From Syntrophales bacterium (lineage in GTDB: Bacteria; Desulfobacterota; Syntrophia; Syntrophales; UBA8958): a stretch of DNA of 7,667 nucleotides. Each line of letters opens with the position of its first letter. The stretch's first letter is position 1. This document shows, piece after piece, positions 1 to 6,292 of the stretch. Under the pieces are notes generated by a model, which was given only the letters and a program-made list of their open reading frames with translations, had not been told where the DNA came from and did no database searches. The stretch lies in the NCBI GenBank assembly GCA_023231165.1, contig JALNVY010000116.1, forward strand, positions 1 to 7,667. The letters are read 5' to 3'. The position numbers were made by a program, and so were the translations under genes.

Positions 1-216
1 ATCGTTGCCAATCTCACCGCGAAAATGCTCATCAAGCTCCGAGAGCATCTCATCTCTCTGCTCAGGAAAGGGGGAGTTATCGTCATATCCGGCATTATTG
101 AACAGAACCGCGAGGATATAGAGCATCACTTCTTTGCGGAGCCTTTTGTGGTCCACCGGACGATAACGGAAAAAGAGTGGCTCTGTTACGTCCTCACTAA
201 AGAAGGCTACCGGTAG
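1..216 (+). CDS. prmA: Ribosomal protein L11 methyltransferase PrmA, C-terminal part (5' truncated by window edge)
   Basis: The frame is open from base 1 to the TAG at 214-216, giving about 71 C-terminal residues. The first visible residues, IVANLTAKML, match the region of PrmA that normally reads V(L)ANI-L-A: the Asn-containing motif IV of this SAM-dependent methyltransferase, next to the active site. The following stretch (RKGGVIVISGII, then E-D-I at the start of a helix, then the terminal EWLCYVLTK strand) fits the last beta strands of the Rossmann-like methyltransferase fold. PrmA trimethylates ribosomal protein L11 in the cytoplasm. Its TAG stop shares one base with the GTG start of rsmE, so the two are almost certainly translationally coupled. 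PrmA next to RsmE is a common bacterial arrangement. The Met at 25 is internal and not a start; the gene begins outside the window. Confidence 0.9.
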   Translation: MVANLTAKMLIKLREHLISLLRKGGVIVISGIIEQNREDIEHHFFAEPFVVHRTITEKEWLCYVLTKEGYR

Positions 217-1118
217 TGACGACGCCCCGCATTTTTTCTCCTCAGCCTTTATACGAACAGCAACTGTATAGCCTCGGGGAGGAGCATCAACACTATCTGA
301 GGCATGTACTGCGCATCAGGATTGGCGGCGCCGTCACCCTTTTCGATGGGTCGGGAAACGACTATCAGGGAGTTGTCGAGCGGCTGGATGCCCAGGAACT
401 GGCGGTAAGGATCATCAATCGTGCCGCCATTGCCGGCAAAACTTGCCGGCTGACCCTGGCCCAAGCCCTTCCCAAGGGGTCCAAAATGGATGACATCGTG
501 GAGAAGGCAACGGAATTGGGCGTGGATAGAATCATCCCCTTTCGCTCATCCCGGTCGGTGCCGAAATGGTCGGTCGAGAAAGCGGCCGACCGGGTCGTCC
601 GGTGGCGCAAGATCGCCATCGAAGCGGCCAGAAGGTGTCGGCGGCCCGATATTCCCCCCATAGAAGACGTCGTCGCTTACGAAGACATCCTCAGGATGGC
701 ACATCGGGAAGATGACATGCTCAGTAAGGCGCGGCAAGATATTGCGGCGCCTTCCCCTCCATGGCCTGAATCAGGACCCGCCGCGAAGTGTCCTGCCCCT
801 GTCGGCGTGAGGGACGACGCCTCCTGTCGGATCATCTTCTGGGAGGAAGGCGGTCGGAGCGTCAAATCTATTCTTCATGGTGAAAATGGCCGCCAAGCCG
901 AACATTTTTTCCTGGTCATCGGCCCGGAAGGAGGATTTTCCCGGGAAGAGATCGACAGCGCCCGCAAACTGGGTTTCATTGTTGCCGGCCTGGGAGCTCA
1001 AGTCCTGCGAGTGGAAACGGCATCCCTGGTGGTTCTTGCCATTCTGCAATATGAATTGGGGATTTTTTCGATGAACGATGGCGGGAAGTCTTACGATATG
1101 CGCGGGGTAAAAATTTGA
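216..1118 (+). CDS. rsmE: 16S rRNA (uracil(1498)-N3)-methyltransferase RsmE
   Basis: This 300-residue protein methylates N3 of U1498 in 16S rRNA using SAM; it belongs to the SPOUT (trefoil-knot) class. The N-terminal PUA-like RNA-binding domain covers about residues 1-75 (HYLRHVLRIRIGG, LFDGSG). The SPOUT domain follows: LAQALPKGSKMDDIVEKATE (81-100), LGVDRIIPF, KIAIEAARRCRRPDIP (132-147), VIGPEGGFSREEI (234-246) and GLGAQVLRVETASL (258-271). The last is a variant of the usual LGPRILRTETA, with the Pro replaced by Ala. The start is GTG at 216, inside the prmA stop (TAGTG), with an AGAAGG Shine-Dalgarno at 201-206. The protein is about 50 residues longer than typical RsmE. Most of the extra length is a Pro/Ala-rich insert at about residues 162-202, between the adenosine-binding core and the GPEGG strand, plus a short C-terminal tail. 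The conserved SAM-binding loops are intact, so it is probably active. Confidence 0.95.
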   Translation: MTTPRIFSPQPLYEQQLYSLGEEHQHYLRHVLRIRIGGAVTLFDGSGNDYQGVVERLDAQELAVRIINRAAIAGKTCRLTLAQALPKGSKMDDIVEKATELGVDRIIPFRSSRSVPKWSVEKAADRVVRWRKIAIEAARRCRRPDIPPIEDVVAYEDILRMAHREDDMLSKARQDIAAPSPPWPESGPAAKCPAPVGVRDDASCRIIFWEEGGRSVKSILHGENGRQAEHFFLVIGPEGGFSREEIDSARKLGFIVAGLGAQVLRVETASLVVLAILQYELGIFSMNDGGKSYDMRGVKI

Positions 1119-1591
1119 ATAATCACTATGGCGGATTCTGGCGGAGGTGCCTGGCCTTCCTGATCGATCAGATTATTTTGTACAGCATCTATCTTGTCTT
1201 TTTCCTGATGGGGCTCCTGTTTTATGCACTCGGCCATCTGGCGCAGGGTGACATGTTCTCGCCCGGAGCGCCGCCGGATATGGCTTCCTGGTTCATGATC
1301 CTTTACTGGGGCGCGGTCGTCATTGTGACCGCCCTCTATTTCACCTGTTTTGTGGCCGTCACGGGACAGACGCCGGGGAAAATGGTTCTTGGCTTGAAAG
1401 TCGTGCCGGTAGAGCGTGGCATTATGACCTTCGGCATGGCCTTTCTACGGTGGGTGGGATATATCGTTTCCAGCTTTTTCTTCTATCTCGGTTTTGTCTG
1501 GATTGCTTTTGATCCCCGCAAGCAGGGGTGGCATGACAAGATCGCCGGAACCGTGGTTGTACGAGCGAGTAGAGGCGCCGTGCAACCGTAA
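1115..1591 (+). CDS. RDD family integral membrane protein
   Basis: This is a 158-residue membrane protein of the RDD family (Pfam RDD). The family's N-terminal signature is visible: GGFWRRCLAFLIDQ, with paired Arg at 10-11 and Asp at 18. So is the GQTPGKMVLGLKVV loop, and the closing Asp is in WHDKIAGTVVV. Hydrophobic spans at about residues 14-40, 60-82 and 108-132 suggest three membrane helices. The start is TTG at 1115: the frame opens there with NNHYGGFWRR, the nearby ATG at 1128 is out of frame, and a GGGG tract at 1104-1107 sits at Shine-Dalgarno distance. The TTG overlaps the rsmE TGA stop by four bases (TTGA), so it is the third member of the prmA-rsmE operon. The general role of RDD proteins is poorly defined; some members have been linked to ion or small-molecule transport. 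No specific substrate can be inferred here. Confidence 0.9.
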   Translation: MNNHYGGFWRRCLAFLIDQIILYSIYLVFFLMGLLFYALGHLAQGDMFSPGAPPDMASWFMILYWGAVVIVTALYFTCFVAVTGQTPGKMVLGLKVVPVERGIMTFGMAFLRWVGYIVSSFFFYLGFVWIAFDPRKQGWHDKIAGTVVVRASRGAVQP

Positions 1592-1618
1592 GACCACTCT
1601 ATAAAAAAGAAAAATATC

Positions 1619-1653
1619 TTGACAAATGTGGGGAGATTTAATAGGTGTCCTAT
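1619..1653 (+). promoter_or_regulatory. Probable tRNA-Phe promoter region
   Basis: A perfect -35 hexamer TTGACA lies at 1619-1624, in the 70-bp gap between the RDD gene and the tRNA. The -10 is less clear: with a 17-bp spacer the hexamer would be TAGGTG at 1642-1647, a poor match. This hexamer lies within a short inverted repeat, ATAGG-TGT-CCTAT (1641-1653). The position upstream of a stable RNA gene supports promoter function; the -10 assignment is uncertain. Confidence 0.5.
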
Positions 1654-1661
1654 CTGTCCAC

Positions 1662-1737
1662 GGGCCGGTAGCTCAGTCGGTAGAGCATCGGACTGAAAAT
1701 CCGAGTGTCGGCAGTTCAATTCTGCCCTGGCCCACCA
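1662..1737 (+). tRNA. tRNA-Phe (anticodon GAA)
   Basis: A complete 76-nt cloverleaf can be folded by eye. The acceptor stem GGGCCGG (1662-1668) pairs with CTGGCCC (1727-1733) with one G-T wobble. The D stem is GCTC/GAGC. The anticodon stem TCGGA (1688-1692) pairs with TCCGA (1700-1704), closing a loop CTGAAAA whose anticodon is GAA at 1695-1697. The T arm is GGCAG-TTCAATT-CTGCC. The discriminator A is followed by an encoded CCA (1735-1737). GAA reads UUC/UUU, so this is tRNA-Phe. It stands as a single-gene unit with its own upstream -35 and a downstream terminator. tRNA 3' ends are common integration sites, but I saw no second copy of its 3' end in the window. Confidence 0.97.
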
Positions 1738-1745
1738 TGTAAATC

Positions 1746-1790
1746 AAGGGGTTAGCCAATTCAGGCTGACCCCTTTTTATTTATTTGTGT
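1746..1790 (+). terminator. Intrinsic terminator after tRNA-Phe
   Basis: AAGGGGTTAGCC (1746-1757) pairs along its full length with GGCTGACCCCTT (1764-1775): 12 bp with one G-T wobble, closing a 6-nt loop AATTCA. It is followed by a T-rich tail (TTTATTTATTT). This is a textbook rho-independent terminator placed 9 bp after the tRNA CCA end. Confidence 0.93.
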
Positions 1791-1822
1791 GAGAGTCTGC
1801 GGTTTCGGTTCAAACGGGAAGC

Positions 1823-1839
1823 GGCAATGGATAATTGCC
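1823..1839. repeat. Short inverted repeat upstream of the caspase-gene promoter
   Basis: GGCAAT-GGATA-ATTGCC: perfect 6-bp arms around a 5-bp centre, ending 24 bp before the putative -35 at 1864. The position would suit a regulator binding site, but arms this short can arise by chance. Confidence 0.35.
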
Positions 1840-1863
1840 AGGCGATAAATAACATCAACTTTA

Positions 1864-1891
1864 TTGTCATATCGGGAGAAACCGTTATACT
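1864..1891 (+). promoter_or_regulatory. Putative sigma70-type promoter of the PDZ-WD40-caspase gene
   Basis: The -35 TTGTCA (1864-1869) and -10 TATACT (1886-1891) each match consensus at 5 of 6 positions and are separated by 16 bp. Transcription would begin near 1898, leaving a leader of only about 14 nt that contains the Shine-Dalgarno. This argues against using the in-frame TTG at 1864 as a start codon, since that TTG is the first half of the -35. Confidence 0.55.
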
Positions 1892-1900
1892 TGACTCAAC

Positions 1901-1905
1901 GGAGG
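1901..1905 (+). promoter_or_regulatory. Shine-Dalgarno GGAGG that decides the start at 1912
   Basis: GGAGG lies 6 nt before ATG at 1912. The open frame extends upstream to a TTG at 1864, but only the 1912 ATG has a strong ribosome binding site. It also places a clean signal peptide (MKILFKGIF...) at the N terminus. Confidence 0.85.
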
Positions 1906-1911
1906 TTCAAA

Positions 1912-4900
1912 ATGAAGATTTTATTTAAAGGTATTTTTTTGTCGTTACACTCATTTTTGCCTGTTTGCTTTCTCCTTATCTGCTTCGTGGTTATGTCCGT
2001 GCTGATGCCCAGCAATTCTCTTGCCAGTGACAAGCCGTGGCTTGGCGCGCAGGTGCAGCCTTTGGCCGGCGCGGCAAAAAGGTTTCTTTCCAGGATAACG
2101 AGTACAGATGAGGGTGTTTTAGTTGCAAGCGTGGCCAAGGGCGGACCTGGCGAGCAGATGGGAATAAAACAGAATGACATCATTCTGGGTTTTAATTACC
2201 ATAAAATTAAAAATATCAGCGAGTTTGAACGCGACGTTTCCGGATCAAGCCCTGGCGACAGAATAGTGTTATCCGTATTTCGCATGTCTCCAACCATATT
2301 AACCCTTGTAGGAAGGATGGGGCAATCACCGGAGTCCGGCGGACAGGAACAGGTATCAGCGCCTCTCAATGAAAGTCCCAAACAGACGGACGCAGATATG
2401 ACGGCTAAAATTTTTACACCGGCTGGACATCATGAAATTGAATCCCTGGATTATTCCCGCAACGGCAAGCTGATTATTTCGGGTGGGAGGACATCGCTCA
2501 AGCTTTGGGATGCCGCAACTGGCAAAGAAATCAGGACGTTTACCGGTATTACGGATGCTATCTATTCAGTCGCATTTTCGCCGGACGCCAGTCTTGTCCT
2601 CACGGGATGTGCGAATCATAAAGCCAAACTCTGGGATGTGGAAACAGGAAAAGCAATAAAGGAATTCACGGGACTGACAAAAGATGACCTGATTGATTCA
2701 GTGGCGTTCTCTCCGGACGGCCGCACTGCCCTTACCGGTGGCAGTGATAAAACCATCAGGCTTTGGGATGTCGCGACCGGCCGGGAAATACGCGCATTTA
2801 CCGGACACACGGCGTGGGTGAACTCTGTCGGCTTTTCACCTGATGGCAAATACGCGCTTTCAGGAAGCTGGGATGGCGCCATAAAGCTTTGGGATATTTC
2901 CACAGGAGCAGAAATTAGAACTTTCAAAGAAATCAAAACAGCTTCTGAATATAAAGCCGTTAGAGTGAATATGAGATCAGCGGATAGGAGAGGAAGAGGC
3001 GGTGCATTGCCTGCCGCCGTTGCCGCGCCCTCCAAGGCCGATGTTCCGCCTGCGCCCGCTGTTAGGGACTCGACAATCAAGCCTTCAGGCGGGGGGACCG
3101 ATATTCCGCCCGCACTAATTGTAAGGCAGGCCGAAAAAATGGCGTGGAACATAGAATCTATGAAGAATCGCATTAGCACGGTGATCTTTTCTCCTGACGG
3201 CAAATATCTGCTTTCAGGTGCGTGGGACAGCACCATCAGGATGTGGGATGTTTCAACCGGTCAAAAGATAAAAACATTTGCAGGACACACCGGGAGAATT
3301 AACTCCCTGGCATTTTCATCTGATGGCGCCCGCGTATTATCGGCGGCACGCGATAATCTGGTAAAACTTTGGGATGTCGCCACAGGGCGGGAACTACGGA
3401 CATTCACCGGACATACCGGAGAAGTTAGCTCCATCGCTTTTTCAAACAAACCAAATGTTGTTATATCCGGCGGTTTTGATGGCACAATAAGGTTCTGGAA
3501 CGGAAATTCCGGAGAAGAGTTTATTAAGTTTGTTGGTTTAAATGATGGAGAGTGGATAATTATCACTCAGGAGGGCTATTACAATTCATCGCTCAATGGC
3601 CACAAATATCTGAATATTCTCGTAAATAAAAAGGTGTATGGAATTGACCAGTTTTACGATCTTTTTTACCGTCCCGATATCGTGACCTCAAAGCTCAGAG
3701 ACGAGAATATTAAAGATCTGATCACCCTGACGCTAAGCGACGCGATCAAAACCCCGCCGCCAAGAGTCAATTTTGGCATATTGCCAAAAGAAACCAACGC
3801 ACCTGTGGCAAAAATCTGCTATCGCGTAAAAAGCACCGGGGGCGGTATCGGCGAAATCAGGATCTTCCAAAACGGCAAGCTAATCAAGTCAGATGGGTTT
3901 TATCGGGAAGTGGTTAAAAATGAAACTACTGCAAAGATGAAGCTTGCCTCAATGAATAGTCGGGCTGTCTATCAGGATATGCGCTCAGTGGCTGTGAAGG
4001 GCCAGAAATTGCCCGGGGCTCAACTGGATAAGCCCAAAGGTGATCTGGTTGAGGAGTGCGTTGAGGTTGAAACCATCGCGGGAGAGAATGAAATCAGCCT
4101 GACAGCCTTTAATGCACCTAACACTGTACAGAGTTTTCTGGAAACGGCCAAGTTCACTTCCACTGTAAGACAGGATGAACCTCATCTTTACATCCTGTCT
4201 GTGGGCATTGACAAGTATCGCGACGCATCCATCAATCTCAAGTATGCGGCCAAGGACGCGAAAGATTTTTCCGCCCGTCTTTCCGAGAAGGCTCGCACTC
4301 TCTATAAACCGGAAAACATCCATCTGGTCGGGCTAGCCAATGAACAAGCCGGCAAACAGAATATTCTTGCCACGATAGATAGCCTGTCAAAGAAGATAAA
4401 ACATGGAGACTGTTTCATATTTTTTGACGCCTCTCATGGCCTGTTACTGCAAGGTCAGTACTACATAGTTACCAGCGGTTTTGATGGGAAACTTTATAGT
4501 ACGACCAGCCTGATAAGTTCCAATGAAATTGTAGAAATTTCCAAGAAGATCAAATCACTGTCGCAACTGTTTGTCTTTGATACCTGCCATGCCGGTGGTG
4601 TTGATACCATCGTGAGCGGCCTTTACGATGCCCGGATGTCAGTATTGGCAAAAAAAATGGGGCTGCATATTTTTGCGTCGGCAGGCAGTGTGCAGACTGC
4701 AATGGATGGTTACAAAGGCAATGGCTTATACACCTATACGCTTCTGCAGGGGATTGCAAATGGCAGCGAAGTAGATAGCGAGAATGATGGCACGGTGACG
4801 GTAACAAAGCTGGGACGATACTCGAAGGACAAGACAACGGAGATTTCAACCAAACTGGGGCATCCCCAGACACCATTTATTATTAATTTTGGGAAAGACA

Positions 4901-4923
4901 GTACGTTATTCACAGTACGCTGA
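1912..4923 (+). CDS. Exported PDZ / WD40-repeat / caspase-like (peptidase C14) multidomain protein
   Basis: This is a 1003-residue protein whose domains are readable in order. Residues 1-39 are a signal peptide (basic MKILFK, long hydrophobic core, polar NSLAS before DKPW), so it is probably periplasmic or membrane-tethered. About 40-137 is a PDZ domain (WLGAQV, GVLVASVAKGGPGEQMGI, DIILGFN). Seven WD40 repeats span about 171-540, each with AFSPDG- and LWDVATG-type motifs, enough for one complete propeller; an 80-residue insert (339-418) lies between repeats 4 and 5. About 541-600 is the conserved follow-on segment (DGEWIIITQEGYYNSS, NKKVYGIDQFYDLFYRPD). About 615-750 is a beta-rich region, possibly Ig-like. 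About 755-1000 is the caspase fold: YILSVGIDKYRDA, catalytic His842 in FFDASHG, catalytic Cys892 in VFDTCHAGG, then IFASAG. The dyad is intact, so proteolytic activity is expected. Bacterial members usually prefer Arg/Lys; the substrate is unknown. The gene is monocistronic and convergent with the AAA+ gene at 5039. Confidence 0.9.
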   Translation: MKILFKGIFLSLHSFLPVCFLLICFVVMSVLMPSNSLASDKPWLGAQVQPLAGAAKRFLSRITSTDEGVLVASVAKGGPGEQMGIKQNDIILGFNYHKIKNISEFERDVSGSSPGDRIVLSVFRMSPTILTLVGRMGQSPESGGQEQVSAPLNESPKQTDADMTAKIFTPAGHHEIESLDYSRNGKLIISGGRTSLKLWDAATGKEIRTFTGITDAIYSVAFSPDASLVLTGCANHKAKLWDVETGKAIKEFTGLTKDDLIDSVAFSPDGRTALTGGSDKTIRLWDVATGREIRAFTGHTAWVNSVGFSPDGKYALSGSWDGAIKLWDISTGAEIRTFKEIKTASEYKAVRVNMRSADRRGRGGALPAAVAAPSKADVPPAPAVRDSTIKPSGGGTDIPPALIVRQAEKMAWNIESMKNRISTVIFSPDGKYLLSGAWDSTIRMWDVSTGQKIKTFAGHTGRINSLAFSSDGARVLSAARDNLVKLWDVATGRELRTFTGHTGEVSSIAFSNKPNVVISGGFDGTIRFWNGNSGEEFIKFVGLNDGEWIIITQEGYYNSSLNGHKYLNILVNKKVYGIDQFYDLFYRPDIVTSKLRDENIKDLITLTLSDAIKTPPPRVNFGILPKETNAPVAKICYRVKSTGGGIGEIRIFQNGKLIKSDGFYREVVKNETTAKMKLASMNSRAVYQDMRSVAVKGQKLPGAQLDKPKGDLVEECVEVETIAGENEISLTAFNAPNTVQSFLETAKFTSTVRQDEPHLYILSVGIDKYRDASINLKYAAKDAKDFSARLSEKARTLYKPENIHLVGLANEQAGKQNILATIDSLSKKIKHGDCFIFFDASHGLLLQGQYYIVTSGFDGKLYSTTSLISSNEIVEISKKIKSLSQLFVFDTCHAGGVDTIVSGLYDARMSVLAKKMGLHIFASAGSVQTAMDGYKGNGLYTYTLLQGIANGSEVDSENDGTVTVTKLGRYSKDKTTEISTKLGHPQTPFIINFGKDSTLFTVR
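3038..3113 (+). repeat. Imperfect direct repeat in the propeller insert
   Basis: CCGATGTTCCGCCTGC (3038-3053) recurs as CCGATATTCCGCCCGC at 3098-3113, exactly 60 nt later. It encodes a repeated D-V/I-P-P-A-x-x-V-R motif. The two units have diverged by a few bases, consistent with an old in-frame 20-codon duplication in the Pro-rich linker. Confidence 0.6.
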
Positions 4924-5038
4924 TTATTGAGTATGAGTCATTAGGGTGGCAGGTCTCAACCGCTGACTTTTAGAAGCACGCGAGCTCGGCTTTATTTGGT
5001 GTCGCCCTTGACCTGGAATCGGCATGGACAGAGATGCG

Positions 5039-6139
5039 CTATCGGGTTAAATTATTTGCCACCGTGTTTTTGTCAATGGTCAGAATGGGCTTGCCGTCCC
5101 CGTTTTTGATGATTCCTTCCGATTGGTAAGGGTCAAATTCAAAACCAGCGATAATCCGTCCAAAAACTTCCCGCAGGGCGCGCGCACCGATACGCATTTC
5201 ATCCAGGGCGTGCGTGGCAATCAGATCCAGGGCTTCGTCTGTCATTCGCAGCTCAATGCCCATGGAACCGAAATATTCCCGGGCGTATTGAAATGGGGAA
5301 TCATCGGCTTGCAGCATGATCTGCTTCAAATCGCGCTTGCTGAGATCGTCAAGGATAGCGATAGTATGGAAGCGAGAGATAAACTGCGGGTACATCCCGT
5401 AGGTGAACAGGTCAGAAAGTTTCAGGGCTGCCTTGAGGATAAATCTGACCTTATAACGGACGCCCCCATGGCCGTCCATTTCCGCGACCTCTTTGAACTC
5501 CCGCTCATCGCCGTGATTGGCGATCACCTTATATACCTGCTCGTAGAGTTCCTCGAACGCGCCGCCGCAGATGAACAGCATCCGGGAGGTATCGATAGGC
5601 AGTTTCACCTTGCGTTTGCCGTCCTCGTCATAAAATCCCGTCTCCAGGAAAATCGTTTCACCCTCAAGCAGGGTCAGAAGAGATTGTTGGATGCTGATTC
5701 CCGTCGGATTGACCTTTCCGGATATTTTAGAGGATATCTTGTCAATTTCGTCGATGCAGACCGTGGCGTTTTCGATGTATTCCTTCATTTCCTCCAAAGT
5801 GACCTTGGATCCTGTCACTGTCAGTACTTCGGATTCAAGGTTCTTGAACAGCCGGATGGTGTTGATCAGCCCCGCTTCATCCATCAGCATATTGGCATTG
5901 GTGATGGTCATGATTCTGAATGGATTCAATCCTTCATGTTCGTTGTAAAACTGTTGAATCGACTTCATGATTGTGGTCTTGCCGGTACCACTGTTACCGA
6001 TCAGTAGCACGTTTCCCGACCGGAGGCCTTGAATATGCTTATAAACTGCCACGGCGACCTTCCTGATCACGTCTTGCTGACCCAGTACCTTGCTGGATAA
6101 ATACTGAAAAATATCAACGGGGAAATATTTATTTGTCAT
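5039..6139 (-). CDS. ClpX-like AAA+ ATPase lacking the zinc-binding domain and the ClpP-docking loop
   Basis: A 366-residue AAA+ ATPase close to the ClpX core. Visible motifs: Walker A GNSGTGKT (48-55), Walker B VCIDEID (127-133), sensor 1 MLFICGGAFEEL (187-198, almost as in ClpX), arginine finger in PQFISRFHTIAIL (Arg256), and sensor 2 GARALREVF (318-326, Arg320). ATP binding, hydrolysis and hexamer formation should therefore work. Three ClpX features are missing. The protein starts directly at VDIFQYLSSKVLGQ, without the Cys4 zinc domain. The GYVG pore loop is replaced by GLIN (90-93), losing the aromatic substrate-gripping residue. No IGF/LGF tripeptide is present around 205-230, where ClpX docks ClpP. 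It is more likely a stand-alone remodelling ATPase than a ClpP unfoldase. ATG at 6139 is preceded by AAAGG on the minus strand at suitable distance. The gene is monocistronic and convergent with the caspase gene, with a 115-bp gap in which no clear terminator is seen. Confidence 0.88.
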   Translation of the reverse strand: MTNKYFPVDIFQYLSSKVLGQQDVIRKVAVAVYKHIQGLRSGNVLLIGNSGTGKTTIMKSIQQFYNEHEGLNPFRIMTITNANMLMDEAGLINTIRLFKNLESEVLTVTGSKVTLEEMKEYIENATVCIDEIDKISSKISGKVNPTGISIQQSLLTLLEGETIFLETGFYDEDGKRKVKLPIDTSRMLFICGGAFEELYEQVYKVIANHGDEREFKEVAEMDGHGGVRYKVRFILKAALKLSDLFTYGMYPQFISRFHTIAILDDLSKRDLKQIMLQADDSPFQYAREYFGSMGIELRMTDEALDLIATHALDEMRIGARALREVFGRIIAGFEFDPYQSEGIIKNGDGKPILTIDKNTVANNLTR

Positions 6140-6153
6140 AAAGGTTTACCTTT
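6140..6153. repeat. 14-bp inverted repeat over the ribosome binding site of the ClpX-like gene
   Basis: AAAGGT-TT-ACCTTT: perfect 6-bp arms with a 2-bp centre, immediately upstream of the minus-strand ATG and containing its Shine-Dalgarno. A 2-nt loop is too tight for a full RNA hairpin, so a DNA operator or chance are the alternatives. Confidence 0.4.
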
Positions 6154-6193
6154 GTTAATTTTAATTGATGGGCACTTGCTTTTTCTGGGGGGG

Positions 6194-6222
6194 AATATAA
6201 GTAAATAATTCATATATGTCAA
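6194..6222 (-). promoter_or_regulatory. Sigma70-type promoter of the ClpX-like gene
   Basis: On the minus strand, TTGACA (complement of 6217-6222) is followed after exactly 17 bp by TATATT (complement of 6194-6199). The -35 is perfect, the -10 matches 5 of 6, and the spacer is optimal. Transcription would begin near 6187, giving a leader of about 48 nt before ATG at 6139. A run of seven G (plus strand 6187-6193) lies just at the predicted start. Confidence 0.8.
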
Positions 6223-6257
6223 TCAAAACAAAACTAAAGCATGATGTTGAAAAGACT

Positions 6258-6279
6258 ATTTCATAATGCATTATGAAAT
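6258..6279. promoter_or_regulatory. Perfect 22-bp palindrome, candidate operator upstream of the ClpX-like gene
   Basis: ATTTCATAATG followed directly by its exact reverse complement CATTATGAAAT, with no mismatch. Its centre lies about 46 bp upstream of the -35 hexamer and about 80 bp upstream of the predicted start, a position typical of activator sites. A 22-bp perfect palindrome is unlikely by chance even in AT-rich DNA. Binding by a dimeric regulator is inferred; the regulator is not identified. Confidence 0.65.
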
Positions 6280-6292
6280 TGATCAGCGATCA
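6280..6292. repeat. Short inverted repeat adjoining the 22-bp palindrome
   Basis: TGATC-AGC-GATCA: 5-bp arms with a 3-bp centre, directly abutting the larger palindrome. It could be part of a composite binding region or be incidental. Confidence 0.35.

Noticed and set aside
1864..1911. TTG at 1864 as an upstream start of the caspase-gene frame
   Set aside because: It lacks a Shine-Dalgarno, forms part of the probable -35 hexamer, and would bury the signal peptide behind 16 extra residues. ATG at 1912 has GGAGG at ideal spacing.
2616..3236. 206-codon minus-strand frame within the WD40 region
   Set aside because: Its repetitive Ser/Pro-rich content is the antisense echo of WD40 repeats; there is no ribosome binding site or family resemblance.
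4924..5038. Terminator between the two convergent genes
   Set aside because: Only weak pairings such as AAGC...GCTT around CGAGCTCG were found, without a T-run; not strong enough to annotate.
5123..6007. 294-codon plus-strand frame antisense to the ClpX-like gene
   Set aside because: It mirrors the well-supported AAA+ coding sequence, has no recognisable domain and reads as a codon-bias shadow.
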